In this document: positions 26,518 to 34,686 of the stretch, piece after piece
Layout of the letters: each line of letters starts with the position of its first letter
How positions within the stretch are numbered: position 1 is the first letter of the stretch
NCBI GenBank assembly: GCA_021812785.1
Contig: JAKAMR010000013.1
Coordinates: 1 to 35,525, forward strand
Length of the DNA stretch: 35,525 nucleotides
Source: Nitrospirota bacterium
Lineage (GTDB): Bacteria > Nitrospirota > Thermodesulfovibrionia > Thermodesulfovibrionales > JdFR-88
Direction of reading: 5' to 3'
Translations under genes and position numbers: made by a program
The notes under the pieces: model-generated
What the model was told of the DNA's origin: nothing
Database searches by the model: none
Seen by the model: the letters and a program-made list of their open reading frames with translations, nothing else

Positions 26518-27052
26518 CAAGGAAATAAAAGGTAAATATGCTCCTAAAAAGAACGCCAATTTAATAAATTCAAAAATTATGATTGTACTTCGAAATACTG
26601 CGGCCATTTTGCTGTTTATAATTTCGGGTTATTTAATTTGTGTATTCACGGGAGCTGCTTCAATTTTGATTCCAGATAATACTATTTATGCTGGAGAGAA
26701 ATCACCGTTTTTTTTAATATACATATTTGCCATTGCCATTTTAGCTTTTTTCGGATTGTTTTTTAGGAAATTTAAGCGGTGGCGACGTGATCTTGGCATT
26801 ATTTTTCTTCTAGGATGGTTTTTTTACATTCCATTTATGATGGGAACCATGATGGCCGTTTTTAATAGAGTTCGTTTTAATAAGATGATTGAAAAACATT
26901 TCACGGCTAATGGTTATTCGTTTACTGCGTTTTCCTTTGTCAGCAGAATTATTTGGGTGATAAACTTGCTTTGCGCAATTTATTTCATTCGCGCAGATAG
27001 AGCGATTGTGAAACGGGGAAAAGAAAAAATTTGCAGAAAAATAAAAAAATAA
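26507..27052 (+). CDS. Four-helix membrane protein of unknown function (AT-rich islet)
   Basis: This 181-residue protein has a lysine-rich N-terminus and about four membrane segments (near residues 27-55, 67-85, 97-117 and 146-164), ending in a strongly basic tail (KRGKEKICRKIKK). The start ATG 26507 lies inside the end of the preceding small membrane-protein gene, so the two form a pair. Base composition is much more AT-rich than the rest of the window. No catalytic motif or recognised family. A bacteriocin-immunity or envelope role is possible but speculative. Confidence 0.6.
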   Translation: MANNKEIKGKYAPKKNANLINSKIMIVLRNTAAILLFIISGYLICVFTGAASILIPDNTIYAGEKSPFFLIYIFAIAILAFFGLFFRKFKRWRRDLGIIFLLGWFFYIPFMMGTMMAVFNRVRFNKMIEKHFTANGYSFTAFSFVSRIIWVINLLCAIYFIRADRAIVKRGKEKICRKIKK

Positions 27053-27115
27053 ATGAAAACTGATTCTTATCAATGTAATATGAAAACCAAGCACGTGCAC
27101 TATGGGAAATAATCA

Positions 27116-27141
27116 AAGGAATTCGGGGGACACGATACTGA
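27116..27141. repeat. Relic of a transposase-associated intergenic sequence
   Basis: The string AATTCGGGGGACACGATACT resembles a sequence frequently seen beside REP-associated tyrosine transposase genes in many bacteria (usually ...GGGGACACCATACTTAAT). No transposase gene remains here. Recognition is from memory of the motif and was not searched. Confidence 0.4.
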
Positions 27142-27189
27142 ACTCTTATCGCGGACGCGCCGAATCGGCGGGTGCTAAAATATAAGAGT
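27142..27189. promoter_or_regulatory. Inverted repeat upstream of mntA, possible autoregulatory operator
   Basis: ACTCTTAT (27142-27149) and ATAAGAGT (27182-27189) are perfect inverted copies separated by 32 bases, and a smaller stem CGCCG (27158-27162) with CGGCG (27166-27170) is nested inside. The right arm ends a few bases before the mntA ribosome-binding site TAGGAGG. Such a placement fits an operator for toxin-antitoxin autoregulation or an RNA hairpin. Confidence 0.45.
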
Positions 27190-27206
27190 CTCATTAGGAG
27201 GCTGCC

Positions 27207-27500
27207 ATGAATGAACTCGACAAAATAAAAGATATTCTAAATAAGCATCGAAATGAGCTGCGGGAAAAGTACAAGATTACGGAAATCGGTATATTCGGCT
27301 CCTATATTAGGGGCGGGCAAAAAAATGAGAGCGATATAGATATTCTGGTTGAATTCGGCGAGCCTGTAAGCCTGCTCGACCTTATCGGGGCGGAAAATTA
27401 CATTTCCGATCTGATAGGAAGAAAGGTCGATCTCGTGCCCAGAGAGGACATAAGACCTGAACTTAAACAGGTAATCCTTGATGAGGTTGTCTATATTTGA
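27207..27500 (+). CDS. mntA: MntA-type nucleotidyltransferase antitoxin
   Basis: This 97-residue minimal nucleotidyltransferase carries the signature GSY...SDID: Gly31-Ser32, ten residues, then Asp43-x-Asp45, which bind metal and ATP, with later DLVPRED. In HepT/MntA (type VII) systems this enzyme transfers AMP to a tyrosine of the toxin and blocks it. Strong ribosome-binding site AGGAGG precedes ATG 27207. The stop overlaps the toxin start (TTGA). Family and pairing are clear; activity is inferred. Confidence 0.92.
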   Translation: MNELDKIKDILNKHRNELREKYKITEIGIFGSYIRGGQKNESDIDILVEFGEPVSLLDLIGAENYISDLIGRKVDLVPREDIRPELKQVILDEVVYI

Positions 27501-27859
27501 AACGCGATGTTTCGCTGTATGTGAAAGATATCCTGAAAGCAATGGAGAAGGCCGAGAGTTTTATCGGCGAAATGAGCCGGGAGGATTTTCTCCTTGATGA
27601 GAGAACAAATTTTGCGGTGGTGCGGTGTCTTGAAATAATCGGCGAGGCCACAAAAAATATCCCGGTTACAATCAGAGAAAAGTATAAGGACATTCCTTGG
27701 CGTGATATGGCTGGCATGAGAGACAAAGTAAGCCATTTCTATTTTGGGACTGACTTCAATAAGGTCTGGCTCGCTGTCAAAAAGAATATTCCTATTTTGA
27801 AGCCTAGAATAAAAGAGGTCCTTGCAGATCTGGGTGGAACTACTGGGAGTGGCAGCTAA
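27497..27859 (+). CDS. hepT: HepT-like HEPN ribonuclease toxin (DUF86)
   Basis: This 120-residue all-helical HEPN protein has the diagnostic Rx4HxY motif intact: Arg75, His80 and Tyr82 in GMRDKVSHFYFG. Arg and His form the RNase active site, and Tyr is the residue AMPylated by MntA in characterised pairs. The conserved RTNFAVVRCLEIIGEATKNIP helix is also present. It starts at TTG 27497, overlapping mntA by four bases, so antitoxin and toxin are translationally coupled. All key residues are present, so the toxin should be functional. Confidence 0.92.
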   Translation: MKRDVSLYVKDILKAMEKAESFIGEMSREDFLLDERTNFAVVRCLEIIGEATKNIPVTIREKYKDIPWRDMAGMRDKVSHFYFGTDFNKVWLAVKKNIPILKPRIKEVLADLGGTTGSGS

Positions 27860-28551
27860 TTTCGCTGTCATATTCTTCTGCAAATCCGCACAGCTCCCGA
27901 ATAATAAAACTATCACATAACGCCCTGTAACCCACGCTGGAACTTAGCCCCTTAAAAGTTGCAGCTTTTGGACGGATTATTGAAAATACTGGCTCTTGCG
28001 GAAGATGCTATGTTTCAAAGGGGATCTTCTCTTTTTTACTGGCGTTACGCCGCATACGGCGTGACATGAGATCATGATGCATGTCAACATGAACTGTTTA
28101 CTGGCCAATTTCATAGGCAGGCGGATTATGATAGGGTCTGGCAGCCTTTTTAATGGCTGAAACCGGGTTTTTTGTGTTTATTGAACGCTTTGAACAGGGC
28201 AGGACAAAAAATAGTTTAAAAACGGGAGGTTGGAATTTTCAGTCTGAACGGAAAACATAAAATGGGCAGCGAGCGGCAAGCGAGCCAAATGATAAATCAG
28301 AAAAATCCCTGCATTCGATGCCTAAAGGGCATAAAAAAAGGGGACTGATCCCAGTGCCGTCATGCTTAATTTTGGTTTCGCAGAGAAGGCGCTGGCATAT
28401 TTTCCTCCGCTTTACAAGGGTTCTCCTTAGCTGATAAAATAAACCCTCATTTTAAAAAAAGCGCAAACAGATTTTTGTAATAAAAATAAATAAAAAAATG
28501 AAAACTCTCTTTTTTCAGAGATTTTTCATCCGGAACAGGGGGAGAACGAAG
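27860..28551. other. Long intergenic region with palindromes and repeat relics, no gene
   Basis: Nearly 700 bases without a credible reading frame on either strand. It contains the palindrome cluster at 28044-28086, a small stem ATGCC (28318-28322) with GGCAT (28328-28332), and GGGACTGATCCC (28341-28352), all of which look like worn repeat or mobile-element debris. The last 100 bases before purH are very AT-rich and probably hold its promoter. I looked for a purine-riboswitch-like fold there and saw none. Confidence 0.6.
28044..28086. repeat. Nested palindrome cluster
   Basis: A nine-pair stem (28044-28052 with 28057-28065, loop CATA, one G-T pair) is immediately followed by TGACATG (28062-28068) and its inverse CATGTCA (28080-28086), which bracket the self-complementary ATCATGAT (28071-28078). 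Three interlocking dyads in 43 bases suggest a REP-like unit, a transposon end or a protein-binding site. Confidence 0.5.
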
Positions 28552-29166
28552 ATGTCCCAAGCGAAAAGGACAAAAAGAGCGCTTCTCAGCGTTTCCGACA
28601 AAAGCGGGCTTGTCGAGTTCGCAAAGGGGCTTGCGGGCCTGGGAGTGGAGCTTATCTCCACTGGCGGGACGGCCAAGGCCCTCAAGGACGCGGGTCTCCA
28701 GGTGAAGGACATCGGGGACTACACCGGTTTTCCTGAGATGCTTGACGGCAGGGTCAAGACGCTCCACCCGAAGGTCCACGGCGGACTGCTTGCAAAAAGG
28801 AATGATCCAGGGCACATGAAAGAGCTGGAAGAGCACGGCATCGGGCTTATAGATATCGTTGTCGTGAACCTCTATCCTTTCGAGCGCACTGTGTCCAAAC
28901 CGGATGTTAAATTCGAGGACGCCATAGAAAATATAGACATAGGCGGCCCCACCATGATCAGGGCGGCCTCCAAAAATTTTGAATCGGTTACGGTGATAGT
29001 TGACCCTGCCGATTACGCTCCCGTTCTGGAGGAGCTGAAGGCAACGGGCGGGGAAGTGAGCGGCAATACGCGCCTGAACCTTGCAAAAAAGGTGTTTCAG
29101 CACACGTCGCGCTACGATGCCCTTATAGCTGATTACCTGGAAAAGGTTACCGGCGGGCAGAAATAA
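28552..29166 (+). CDS. purH: Stand-alone IMP cyclohydrolase domain (PurH N-terminal half)
   Basis: The 204-residue protein corresponds only to the MGS-like IMP cyclohydrolase domain of bifunctional Pur[67 protein letters not shown] and [17 protein letters not shown]. It closes the ring in the last step to IMP. It stops at a natural domain border ([16 protein letters not shown]), where ordinary PurH continues for 300 more residues as AICAR transformylase. No transformylase sequence follows: the next gene is purD after 50 bases. ATG 28552 is chosen because AGGGGGAG lies seven bases upstream; an earlier in-frame ATG at 28498 has none. Confidence 0.93.
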   Translation: MSQAKRTKRALLSVSDKSGLVEFAKGLAGLGVELISTGGTAKALKDAGLQVKDIGDYTGFPEMLDGRVKTLHPKVHGGLLAKRNDPGHMKELEEHGIGLIDIVVVNLYPFERTVSKPDVKFEDAIENIDIGGPTMIRAASKNFESVTVIVDPADYAPVLEELKATGGEVSGNTRLNLAKKVFQHTSRYDALIADYLEKVTGGQK

Positions 29167-29216
29167 AATCCATTTAAAAAATTCCAGATGATCTTCAGGC
29201 GGGTAAATATAAATAT

Positions 29217-30503
29217 ATGAAAGTACTTGTGATAGGCAGCGGCGGCAGGGAGCACGCTCTCGTCTGGAAGCTCTCCCAGAGCCGCCGGGTGGATAAGATA
29301 TACTGCTGTCCAGGCAATGCGGGCATTGCCGAGCTGGCCGAATGCGTGGACATAAACCCGCTTGATTTTGACGCTATCCTGAATCTGGTCAAATACGAAT
29401 GGATCGATCTGACCATCGTCGGCCCTGAGGACCCGCTTGCGGCGGGCATCGCGACCGTTTTCAGGAAAGATGGCAGAAAGATATTCGGCCCCGGCGCGGA
29501 TGCCGCCAGACTTGAGGCCAGCAAATCATTCTCAAAGGATTTCATGCGCCGCTACGGCCTTCCGACAGCCGAGTACAAGGTCTTTACATCCTACGTGCAC
29601 GCCGAAGATTACGTCCGGCTCAAGGGGGCCCCGATAGTAATAAAAGCGGACGGGCTTGCGGCGGGAAAGGGTGTGATAGTTGCAAAGACCGTACAGGAGG
29701 CCACGGACGCCCTGCGCCTTATAATGAAAGACCGCGCCTTTGGAGAGGCCGGGGACAAGGTGGTCGTGGAAGACTGCATAGATGGAGAAGAAGCCTCTTT
29801 CATGGCGTTTACCGATGGGAAAACGATAGTACCCATGGTGTCCTCGCAGGACCATAAGCGCATTTTCGACAAAGACCTTGGGCCGAACACCGGGGGCATG
29901 GGGGCTTACAGCCCGGCGCCCGTTCTGGGGCCTGAGATGGAAAAGACGGTAATGGAGACGGTGATGAAGCCCTTTTTGCGCGGCGTGCAGGCCGAGGGCA
30001 TGGATTTCAGGGGCGTCATCTATGCCGGCCTGATGATAAAAGACGGCGAAAAACCGTTTGTTCTTGAGTTCAACTGCCGGTTCGGTGACCCCGAGACGCA
30101 GGCGGTCATGAGGAGGCTCGATTCGGACTTTTTCGAGGTCGTCCTTGCCACCTCGGAGGGAAAACTGTCGCGGGTAGATGTGCAATGGAAGCAGGAAGCA
30201 TCCGTCTGTGTGGTAATGGCCTCCGGGGGCTATCCGGGCAGCTATCAAAAGGGTAAAATCATAAACGGGCTGGATAAGGCTGGTAAAATGAAGGATGTGG
30301 TGGTCTTTCACGCCGGGACCGGGTTCAGCGGGGAAAACGTTGTGACCGCGGGCGGAAGAGTGCTTGGCGTGACCGCGACAGGCAAGGATGTGAAGGAAGC
30401 GAAAGCGAAGGCATACGAAGCCGTGCAAAAGATATCCTTTGACGGAATGCAGTACAGGACTGACATAGCGGACAAGGCCATTAAAGGGACGTCATGCAAA
30501 TGA
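29217..30503 (+). CDS. purD: Phosphoribosylamine-glycine ligase
   Basis: GARS joins glycine to phosphoribosylamine with ATP, the second purine step. The 428-residue protein shows MKVLVIGSGGREHALVWKL, PGNAGIAELAE, VGPEDPLAAGI, the ATP-grasp core APIVIKADGLAAGKGVIVA, EASFMAFTDGK, QDHKRIFDKDLGPNTGGMGAYSPAPV and LEFNCRFGDPETQAV. Length is typical. It overlaps the start of purE by ten bases, so purD and purE are coupled. The start ATG 29217 has no strong ribosome-binding site but matches the conserved N-terminus. Confidence 0.97.
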   Translation: MKVLVIGSGGREHALVWKLSQSRRVDKIYCCPGNAGIAELAECVDINPLDFDAILNLVKYEWIDLTIVGPEDPLAAGIATVFRKDGRKIFGPGADAARLEASKSFSKDFMRRYGLPTAEYKVFTSYVHAEDYVRLKGAPIVIKADGLAAGKGVIVAKTVQEATDALRLIMKDRAFGEAGDKVVVEDCIDGEEASFMAFTDGKTIVPMVSSQDHKRIFDKDLGPNTGGMGAYSPAPVLGPEMEKTVMETVMKPFLRGVQAEGMDFRGVIYAGLMIKDGEKPFVLEFNCRFGDPETQAVMRRLDSDFFEVVLATSEGKLSRVDVQWKQEASVCVVMASGGYPGSYQKGKIINGLDKAGKMKDVVVFHAGTGFSGENVVTAGGRVLGVTATGKDVKEAKAKAYEAVQKISFDGMQYRTDIADKAIKGTSCK

Positions 30504-30988
30504 AGCATAAGGTCCTCATAATTATGGGCAGCGATTCCGACCTGCCGCTTATGGAAGAGGCAGGCAAGATGCTGGACAGTTTTGCGATCCCGTATGAGAT
30601 GCGCATAGCCTCCGCCCACAGGAGCCCGGAGCTTGTGGATGAAATAGTCAGCCGCGCAGAAAAAGAAGGCGTTGCGGCCATCATCGCCGGCGCAGGAGCG
30701 GCGGCGCACCTTGCCGGGGTCATAGCCTCAAAGACCACGCTGCCGGTGATAGGGGTGCCCATAGACAGCTCCCCTTTAAAGGGTGTGGACGCACTTTACG
30801 CGACGGTGCAGATGCCCCCCGGCGTCCCCGTGGCCACCATGGCCGTGGGGAAGGCAGGAGCGAAGAACGCCGGTATTTTCGCGGCCCAGATAGTAGCGTC
30901 CTCGGACAGGAAGGTAGAGAGGCTTTTAAAGGATTTTAAACGGTCCATGGCGGCCGAGGTCAAAAGGAAGTCCAGGGTAAAGATTTAA
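30494..30988 (+). CDS. purE: N5-carboxyaminoimidazole ribonucleotide mutase
   Basis: This class I PurE, 164 residues, moves the carboxyl group of N5-CAIR to give CAIR. Motifs: VLIIMGSDSDLPLMEEA, YEMRIASAHRSPELV, IIAGAGAAAHLAGVIAS (the AGxAAHLPG-type loop), VIGVPIDSS and QMPPGVPVATMAVGKAGAKNAGIFAAQI. ATG 30494, with AAGGGA just before it, is used; ATG 30500 is equally possible. No purK lies adjacent, although class I enzymes normally use a separate PurK, so purK should lie elsewhere. Confidence 0.96.
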   Translation: MQMKHKVLIIMGSDSDLPLMEEAGKMLDSFAIPYEMRIASAHRSPELVDEIVSRAEKEGVAAIIAGAGAAAHLAGVIASKTTLPVIGVPIDSSPLKGVDALYATVQMPPGVPVATMAVGKAGAKNAGIFAAQIVASSDRKVERLLKDFKRSMAAEVKRKSRVKI

Positions 30989-30993
30989 ATCAG

Positions 30994-31872
30994 ATGAAGG
31001 TCCATCCGGACTGCTTTCCGTGTTTTTTCAGGCAGGCGGTCATCGCATTAAGATTAAGCGAAAAAACATTTGAGGGACATGGCGAGGGTCTTTTTCTTTT
31101 CGAAGCGGTCATGAAAGGCATCATGCCGGAGCTTCAGAAAGCAGACCTCTCCAAAAGCCCTGCCCATGCCACTACATTCATGCACAGGCGCATCCGGGAG
31201 ATACTGCGCGTCGACCCGTTTAAAAAGGTGAAATCAGATTACAACAGGCTTGCGGCGGAGGCGTGCGGCAGGCTCTCCGGGGTCATATCCGGCTCCCCTG
31301 ACCCGCTCTTTACGGCATCAAGGCTTGCCATAGCCGGAAACATCATAGATTTTGGCATATTCACTTCCGTTGATATCGATGCCACGGTGAAGCGGGCGCT
31401 TGAGGGGCCGATTGCCTGCGATGATTACGCCTCCTTTAAAGAGGCCGTGGAAAACGCCCGCGATATCCTCTACCTGGTTGACAACGCAGGCGAGATAGCG
31501 TTTGACAGGATACTTATAGAGGTTCTTAAAAAAATGGGCAAGGATGTGACCGCGGTGGTGAAGGGCAGCCCTGTTTTAAATGACGCCACCATGGAGGATG
31601 CCCGGGAGACCGGCATAACGGACATATGTACCGTAGTGGACAACGGCTCCGATTGCATAGGGACCATACTGGATATGACTTCCCCAGAATTCAGGGACTT
31701 GTATGATAAGGCAGGGCTTGTTATAAGCAAGGGGCAGGGGAATTTTGAAACCCTTATGGATGAGGACAGGCAAGGAAAGAAAAAAATATTCTTTCTCTTT
31801 CAGTCCAAATGCGAGGTTGTCTCCCAAGAACTTGGGCTCCCGCTTAAATCCATGCTCCTGAAGCGCCTGTAA
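30994..31872 (+). CDS. DUF89/ARMT1-family metal-dependent phosphatase
   Basis: This 292-residue protein of the prokaryotic DUF89 group was proposed to remove damaged or excess sugar and nucleotide phosphates. Signature features: the N-terminal CFPCFFRQA (Cys-x-x-Cys), FTSVDIDATV, the phosphatase core YLVDNAGEIAFDRILIEVL with its metal-binding Asp, VKGSPVLNDATMEDA, VVDNGSDCIGT and VISKGQGNFETLMDE. It begins only five bases after purE and so belongs to the purine transcript. That suggests a role in metabolite repair around purine or ribose-phosphate intermediates, which is an inference. Confidence 0.88.
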   Translation: MKVHPDCFPCFFRQAVIALRLSEKTFEGHGEGLFLFEAVMKGIMPELQKADLSKSPAHATTFMHRRIREILRVDPFKKVKSDYNRLAAEACGRLSGVISGSPDPLFTASRLAIAGNIIDFGIFTSVDIDATVKRALEGPIACDDYASFKEAVENARDILYLVDNAGEIAFDRILIEVLKKMGKDVTAVVKGSPVLNDATMEDARETGITDICTVVDNGSDCIGTILDMTSPEFRDLYDKAGLVISKGQGNFETLMDEDRQGKKKIFFLFQSKCEVVSQELGLPLKSMLLKRL

Positions 31873-31951
31873 ACGGCAAAAAACCTGCAAACGGGAAAAC
31901 AGAAAAAAGAAAAAAGACTTTTTTTAAGGACAGGAGATTTTCATTTTATCG

Positions 31952-32578
31952 ATGCACCTTGTAAAGGCGGATAAGGCTCATTTGGCGGAAGCCCTTTCCG
32001 AGGCGGTGGCGGTCCTCAAAAAAGGCGGCATAATCGCATGCCCCACGGAAAGCAGCTACGGCCTTTGCGCGAGGTACGATGACCAGAAAGCCCTGGAAAG
32101 GCTCTTTTCGCTGAAGGGCCGCCTCAGGGAAAAACCCTTCCCCATCATAATAGGGGAGACCTCAAAACTTTCGCTGCTGGCCACGGATGCCTGGCCGGTT
32201 GCCTTGAAACTTGCGCGGGAATTCTGGCCGGGGCCGCTTACGCTTCTTTTGAACGCCAGGGCGGGGCTCTCTGAGCTGATATCAAAAGACGGAAAGGTGG
32301 CTGTCCGGGTGCCAGGCCCCTCATTCGCACTGGAACTTGCAAAGAGTTTTGCTCTCCCTGTTACGGCGACAAGCGCAAACCCATCCGGGCTTGCACCCGC
32401 GACGGGCGCCAGGGGGGTGCAGGATTACTTCGGGGACGCAGTGGACCTCATAGTAGACGGCGGGATTGCCCCCGGAGGCCATCCGTCCACCATTGTGGAT
32501 GTGACTGGAGGAGATATGAAGATCCTCAGGGAAGGGGCGATAGCCCCTGAGGAGATCGCAAGGCGGTTGGGCCTTTGA
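31952..32578 (+). CDS. TsaC/Sua5/YrdC-family threonylcarbamoyl-AMP synthase
   Basis: This 208-residue single-domain protein makes threonylcarbamoyl-AMP for the t6A modification of ANN-decoding tRNAs. Motifs: LKKGGIIACPTESSYGLCARYDD, RLFSLKGRLREKPFPIII (KxR...KP lysine/arginine pocket), REFWPGPLTLLL, VAVRVPGPSFAL and PVTATSANPSGLAPATGA. The C-terminal Sua5 domain is absent, so it is the short form. The ATG at 31952 has AGGAG about sixteen bases upstream, farther than ideal. It follows the DUF89 gene by 79 bases. Confidence 0.92.
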   Translation: MHLVKADKAHLAEALSEAVAVLKKGGIIACPTESSYGLCARYDDQKALERLFSLKGRLREKPFPIIIGETSKLSLLATDAWPVALKLAREFWPGPLTLLLNARAGLSELISKDGKVAVRVPGPSFALELAKSFALPVTATSANPSGLAPATGARGVQDYFGDAVDLIVDGGIAPGGHPSTIVDVTGGDMKILREGAIAPEEIARRLGL

Positions 32579-32704
32579 CAAAGAATTCGGGGAAGCCGGG
32601 TTTATGCTTTGTCCGGCAATAGCGTCTTTCTCTTTTGGGGTTTCTTTTCTTTTCTTTTTGGCCGTTGCTGGACATTAGTGCGGGGGAGAATATAAAGTAA
32701 TCTG

Positions 32705-34288
32705 ATGGGCAAATACGCGCTTCCGGTAATCGCCATAGCTCTGTTCATCGCTTTTTTTCAACTTTCCTCCTTTACCCTCTTTGACGTGGACGAGGCGGTC
32801 TTCGCCCAGGCGTCCAAGGAGATGGTCCAAAGCGGCAACTGGATAACGCCCACCTATGACGGAGCAAAACGTTTTGACAAGCCGATTATGATATATTGGC
32901 TCATGGCCGGCTCCTACAAGGCGTTCGGCATAAATGAGTTTGCGGCCAGGTTCCCGTCGGCGGTTGCGGCGTGCCTCCTGGCGCTTGCGGTGTTTCTCTT
33001 TGAGGGGCTTTCAAGGGAAAAATCCCGTCTTTCCGGTCTGTTCGTGCGAAGGGAAAAGAGGGCCTTTTACGCGGCCTTGAGCCTGATGCTTTCTCTTTTT
33101 TACCTGGCCTACTCCCATGCCGCCGTAACGGACATGACGCTTACGCTTTTCATAACTCTTTCCCTTTTGTGTTTTTATCTTTACTCCTCCAGGGAGAAGA
33201 AGGCTTACATATACGGCTTTTACCTGTTTGCCGCCCTTGCGTTTCTGACCAAGGGGCTCATTGGCATAATCTTTCCCGTGGGGATCGCCTTTGTTTACCT
33301 GCTGCTGACAAGGGGATTTGGCCAAGCCGTGAAAAAGCTCCTGAGCATACCCGCTATTCTGCTCTTCCTTGCCGTTTCCGCCCCCTGGTACGTTGCCTGT
33401 TACATGGCAAACGGGAATGAGTTCATTCAGAACTTTTTTATCAAACAGCATTTTGATCGTTACCTGCATGTCATATCCGGCCATACCGGGCCCGTATATT
33501 ATTACATCCCCGTTCTCCTGCTGGGGCTTTTCCCCTGGATAGCGTTCCTGCCGCAGGGGGTTAGAAACGCATTGAGGGAGAGGAAAGACTCCCCCGGGCT
33601 TCTGGCCCTTATATGGCTTGTATCCGTTGTCGTCTTCTTTTCTTTTGCGAAAACGAAGCTCCCTGACTACGTGCTGCCGGCCGTCCCGGCTGCGGCCCTG
33701 CTTATTGCGTCGGGCATGAGCACCGCTTTGGGCAGGTCCGGGAGGGTTTCGAACTGGTTCATAGCGCTGGTGTCGCTTGCGCTTGCCGCGGGGTTTTTTG
33801 CCGCAAGGGGATATCTTTTTAAGGCAGGGATAGAGGCAGACTGGGCGTACTGGCTTTCGGGCATCATGGTTTTAATGGCTCTTGTTGCAATGGATGGCGG
33901 GATCCGGGGCAAAAACAGGACAGGCATATTGGCGCTTCTCATGATCGGTTTTCTTTCGGCCGTCTCGCTGAGGGCCGTCCCCGCGGCAAGCCGGTATCTT
34001 CAGGGCGGGCTCTATGATTTCAGTATTTACGCAAAGAAAAATCTCCGCCCCGGCGGTGTTCTTATTGAATACAAGATAAACAACCCCAGCATTGTCTTTT
34101 ACTCCGGGCACATGGTGGACGGTATCGACGGTGCAAAAGAGCTTGCTTCCGCGGTGTCCGGCAGCAGGCAGGCAATGATCATAACCAAGGCCGGGGACGC
34201 CGGGGACGTGCTTGCGCTGGGTGGCCCCTCTCAAAAAATCCGCCTGCTGGAGACCAGGGGGGATTACCGCCTTTTTCAAAAGGATTAG
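32705..34288 (+). CDS. ArnT/PMT-like GT-C glycosyltransferase, integral membrane
   Basis: This 527-residue polytopic protein has about twelve membrane helices. The first outer loop carries the acidic motif FDVDEAVFAQASKEMVQSGNW, then TPTYDGAKRFDKPIMIYWLMAGSYKAFG, exactly the layout of ArnT and bacterial protein mannosyltransferases that use undecaprenyl-phosphate sugars. SHAAVTDMTLTLF and LAFLTKGLIGII are further family blocks. The C-terminal third is a small soluble domain (GGVLIEYKINNPSIVFYSGH). Acceptor and sugar are unknown; the dpm-manC cluster in the window could supply lipid-linked mannose. Preceded by a pyrimidine-rich tract and no strong ribosome-binding site. Confidence 0.87.
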   Translation: MGKYALPVIAIALFIAFFQLSSFTLFDVDEAVFAQASKEMVQSGNWITPTYDGAKRFDKPIMIYWLMAGSYKAFGINEFAARFPSAVAACLLALAVFLFEGLSREKSRLSGLFVRREKRAFYAALSLMLSLFYLAYSHAAVTDMTLTLFITLSLLCFYLYSSREKKAYIYGFYLFAALAFLTKGLIGIIFPVGIAFVYLLLTRGFGQAVKKLLSIPAILLFLAVSAPWYVACYMANGNEFIQNFFIKQHFDRYLHVISGHTGPVYYYIPVLLLGLFPWIAFLPQGVRNALRERKDSPGLLALIWLVSVVVFFSFAKTKLPDYVLPAVPAAALLIASGMSTALGRSGRVSNWFIALVSLALAAGFFAARGYLFKAGIEADWAYWLSGIMVLMALVAMDGGIRGKNRTGILALLMIGFLSAVSLRAVPAASRYLQGGLYDFSIYAKKNLRPGGVLIEYKINNPSIVFYSGHMVDGIDGAKELASAVSGSRQAMIITKAGDAGDVLALGGPSQKIRLLETRGDYRLFQKD

Positions 34289-34381
34289 CCTCCCTTTTTT
34301 GCAATAAGTCCTATGCAATTTATCCCGATTTGAAGTAAAATACAGAAAAGCAAAAAACAGAAAAAGCAAAACCAGCACATA

Positions 34382-34453
<72 letters not shown>

Positions 34454-34505
34454 CTTTTAAAATCAAGGACTTATATGATTTTCAACTTCCTGATTTTAGA
34501 TTATC

Positions 34506-34523
34506 GTCGCAAAATTGTCGCAA
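34506..34523. repeat. Tandem GTCGCAA repeat, 11-base period, downstream of tRNA-Gly
   Basis: GTCGCAA occurs at 34506-34512 and 34517-34523. Just upstream, TAAAATCA (34458-34465) is inverted at 34491-34498, with its seven-base core inverted at 34476-34482. Short direct and inverted repeats next to a tRNA 3' end resemble integrase arm-binding or attachment regions. No integrase gene is visible in the window. Confidence 0.35.
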
Positions 34524-34686
34524 TTTTTTAAAATTCCTTCCAAATTATTCATCTTTTCCATTTTAAATCCTTGGTATCATAAACAGGTGTTAGCACAGGC
34601 ATATTTTCATGGTGGCTCGTACAGCACCAATGGGCCTTCGCTGCTGAAAAAAGATAGAGTGATAATGACTTGATTGAAGGACGGCT

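Noticed and set aside
28498..28551. Longer N-terminus for the IMP cyclohydrolase
   Set aside because: The in-frame ATG at 28498 lacks a ribosome-binding site and the added residues are not part of the conserved domain; ATG 28552 has a strong one.
28400..28551. Purine riboswitch before the purH cluster
   Set aside because: I could not assemble the three-way junction or conserved loop bases; the leader is only AT-rich.
34506..34523. CRISPR array
   Set aside because: Only two seven-base repeats with a four-base gap; no regular repeats and spacers exist anywhere in the window.
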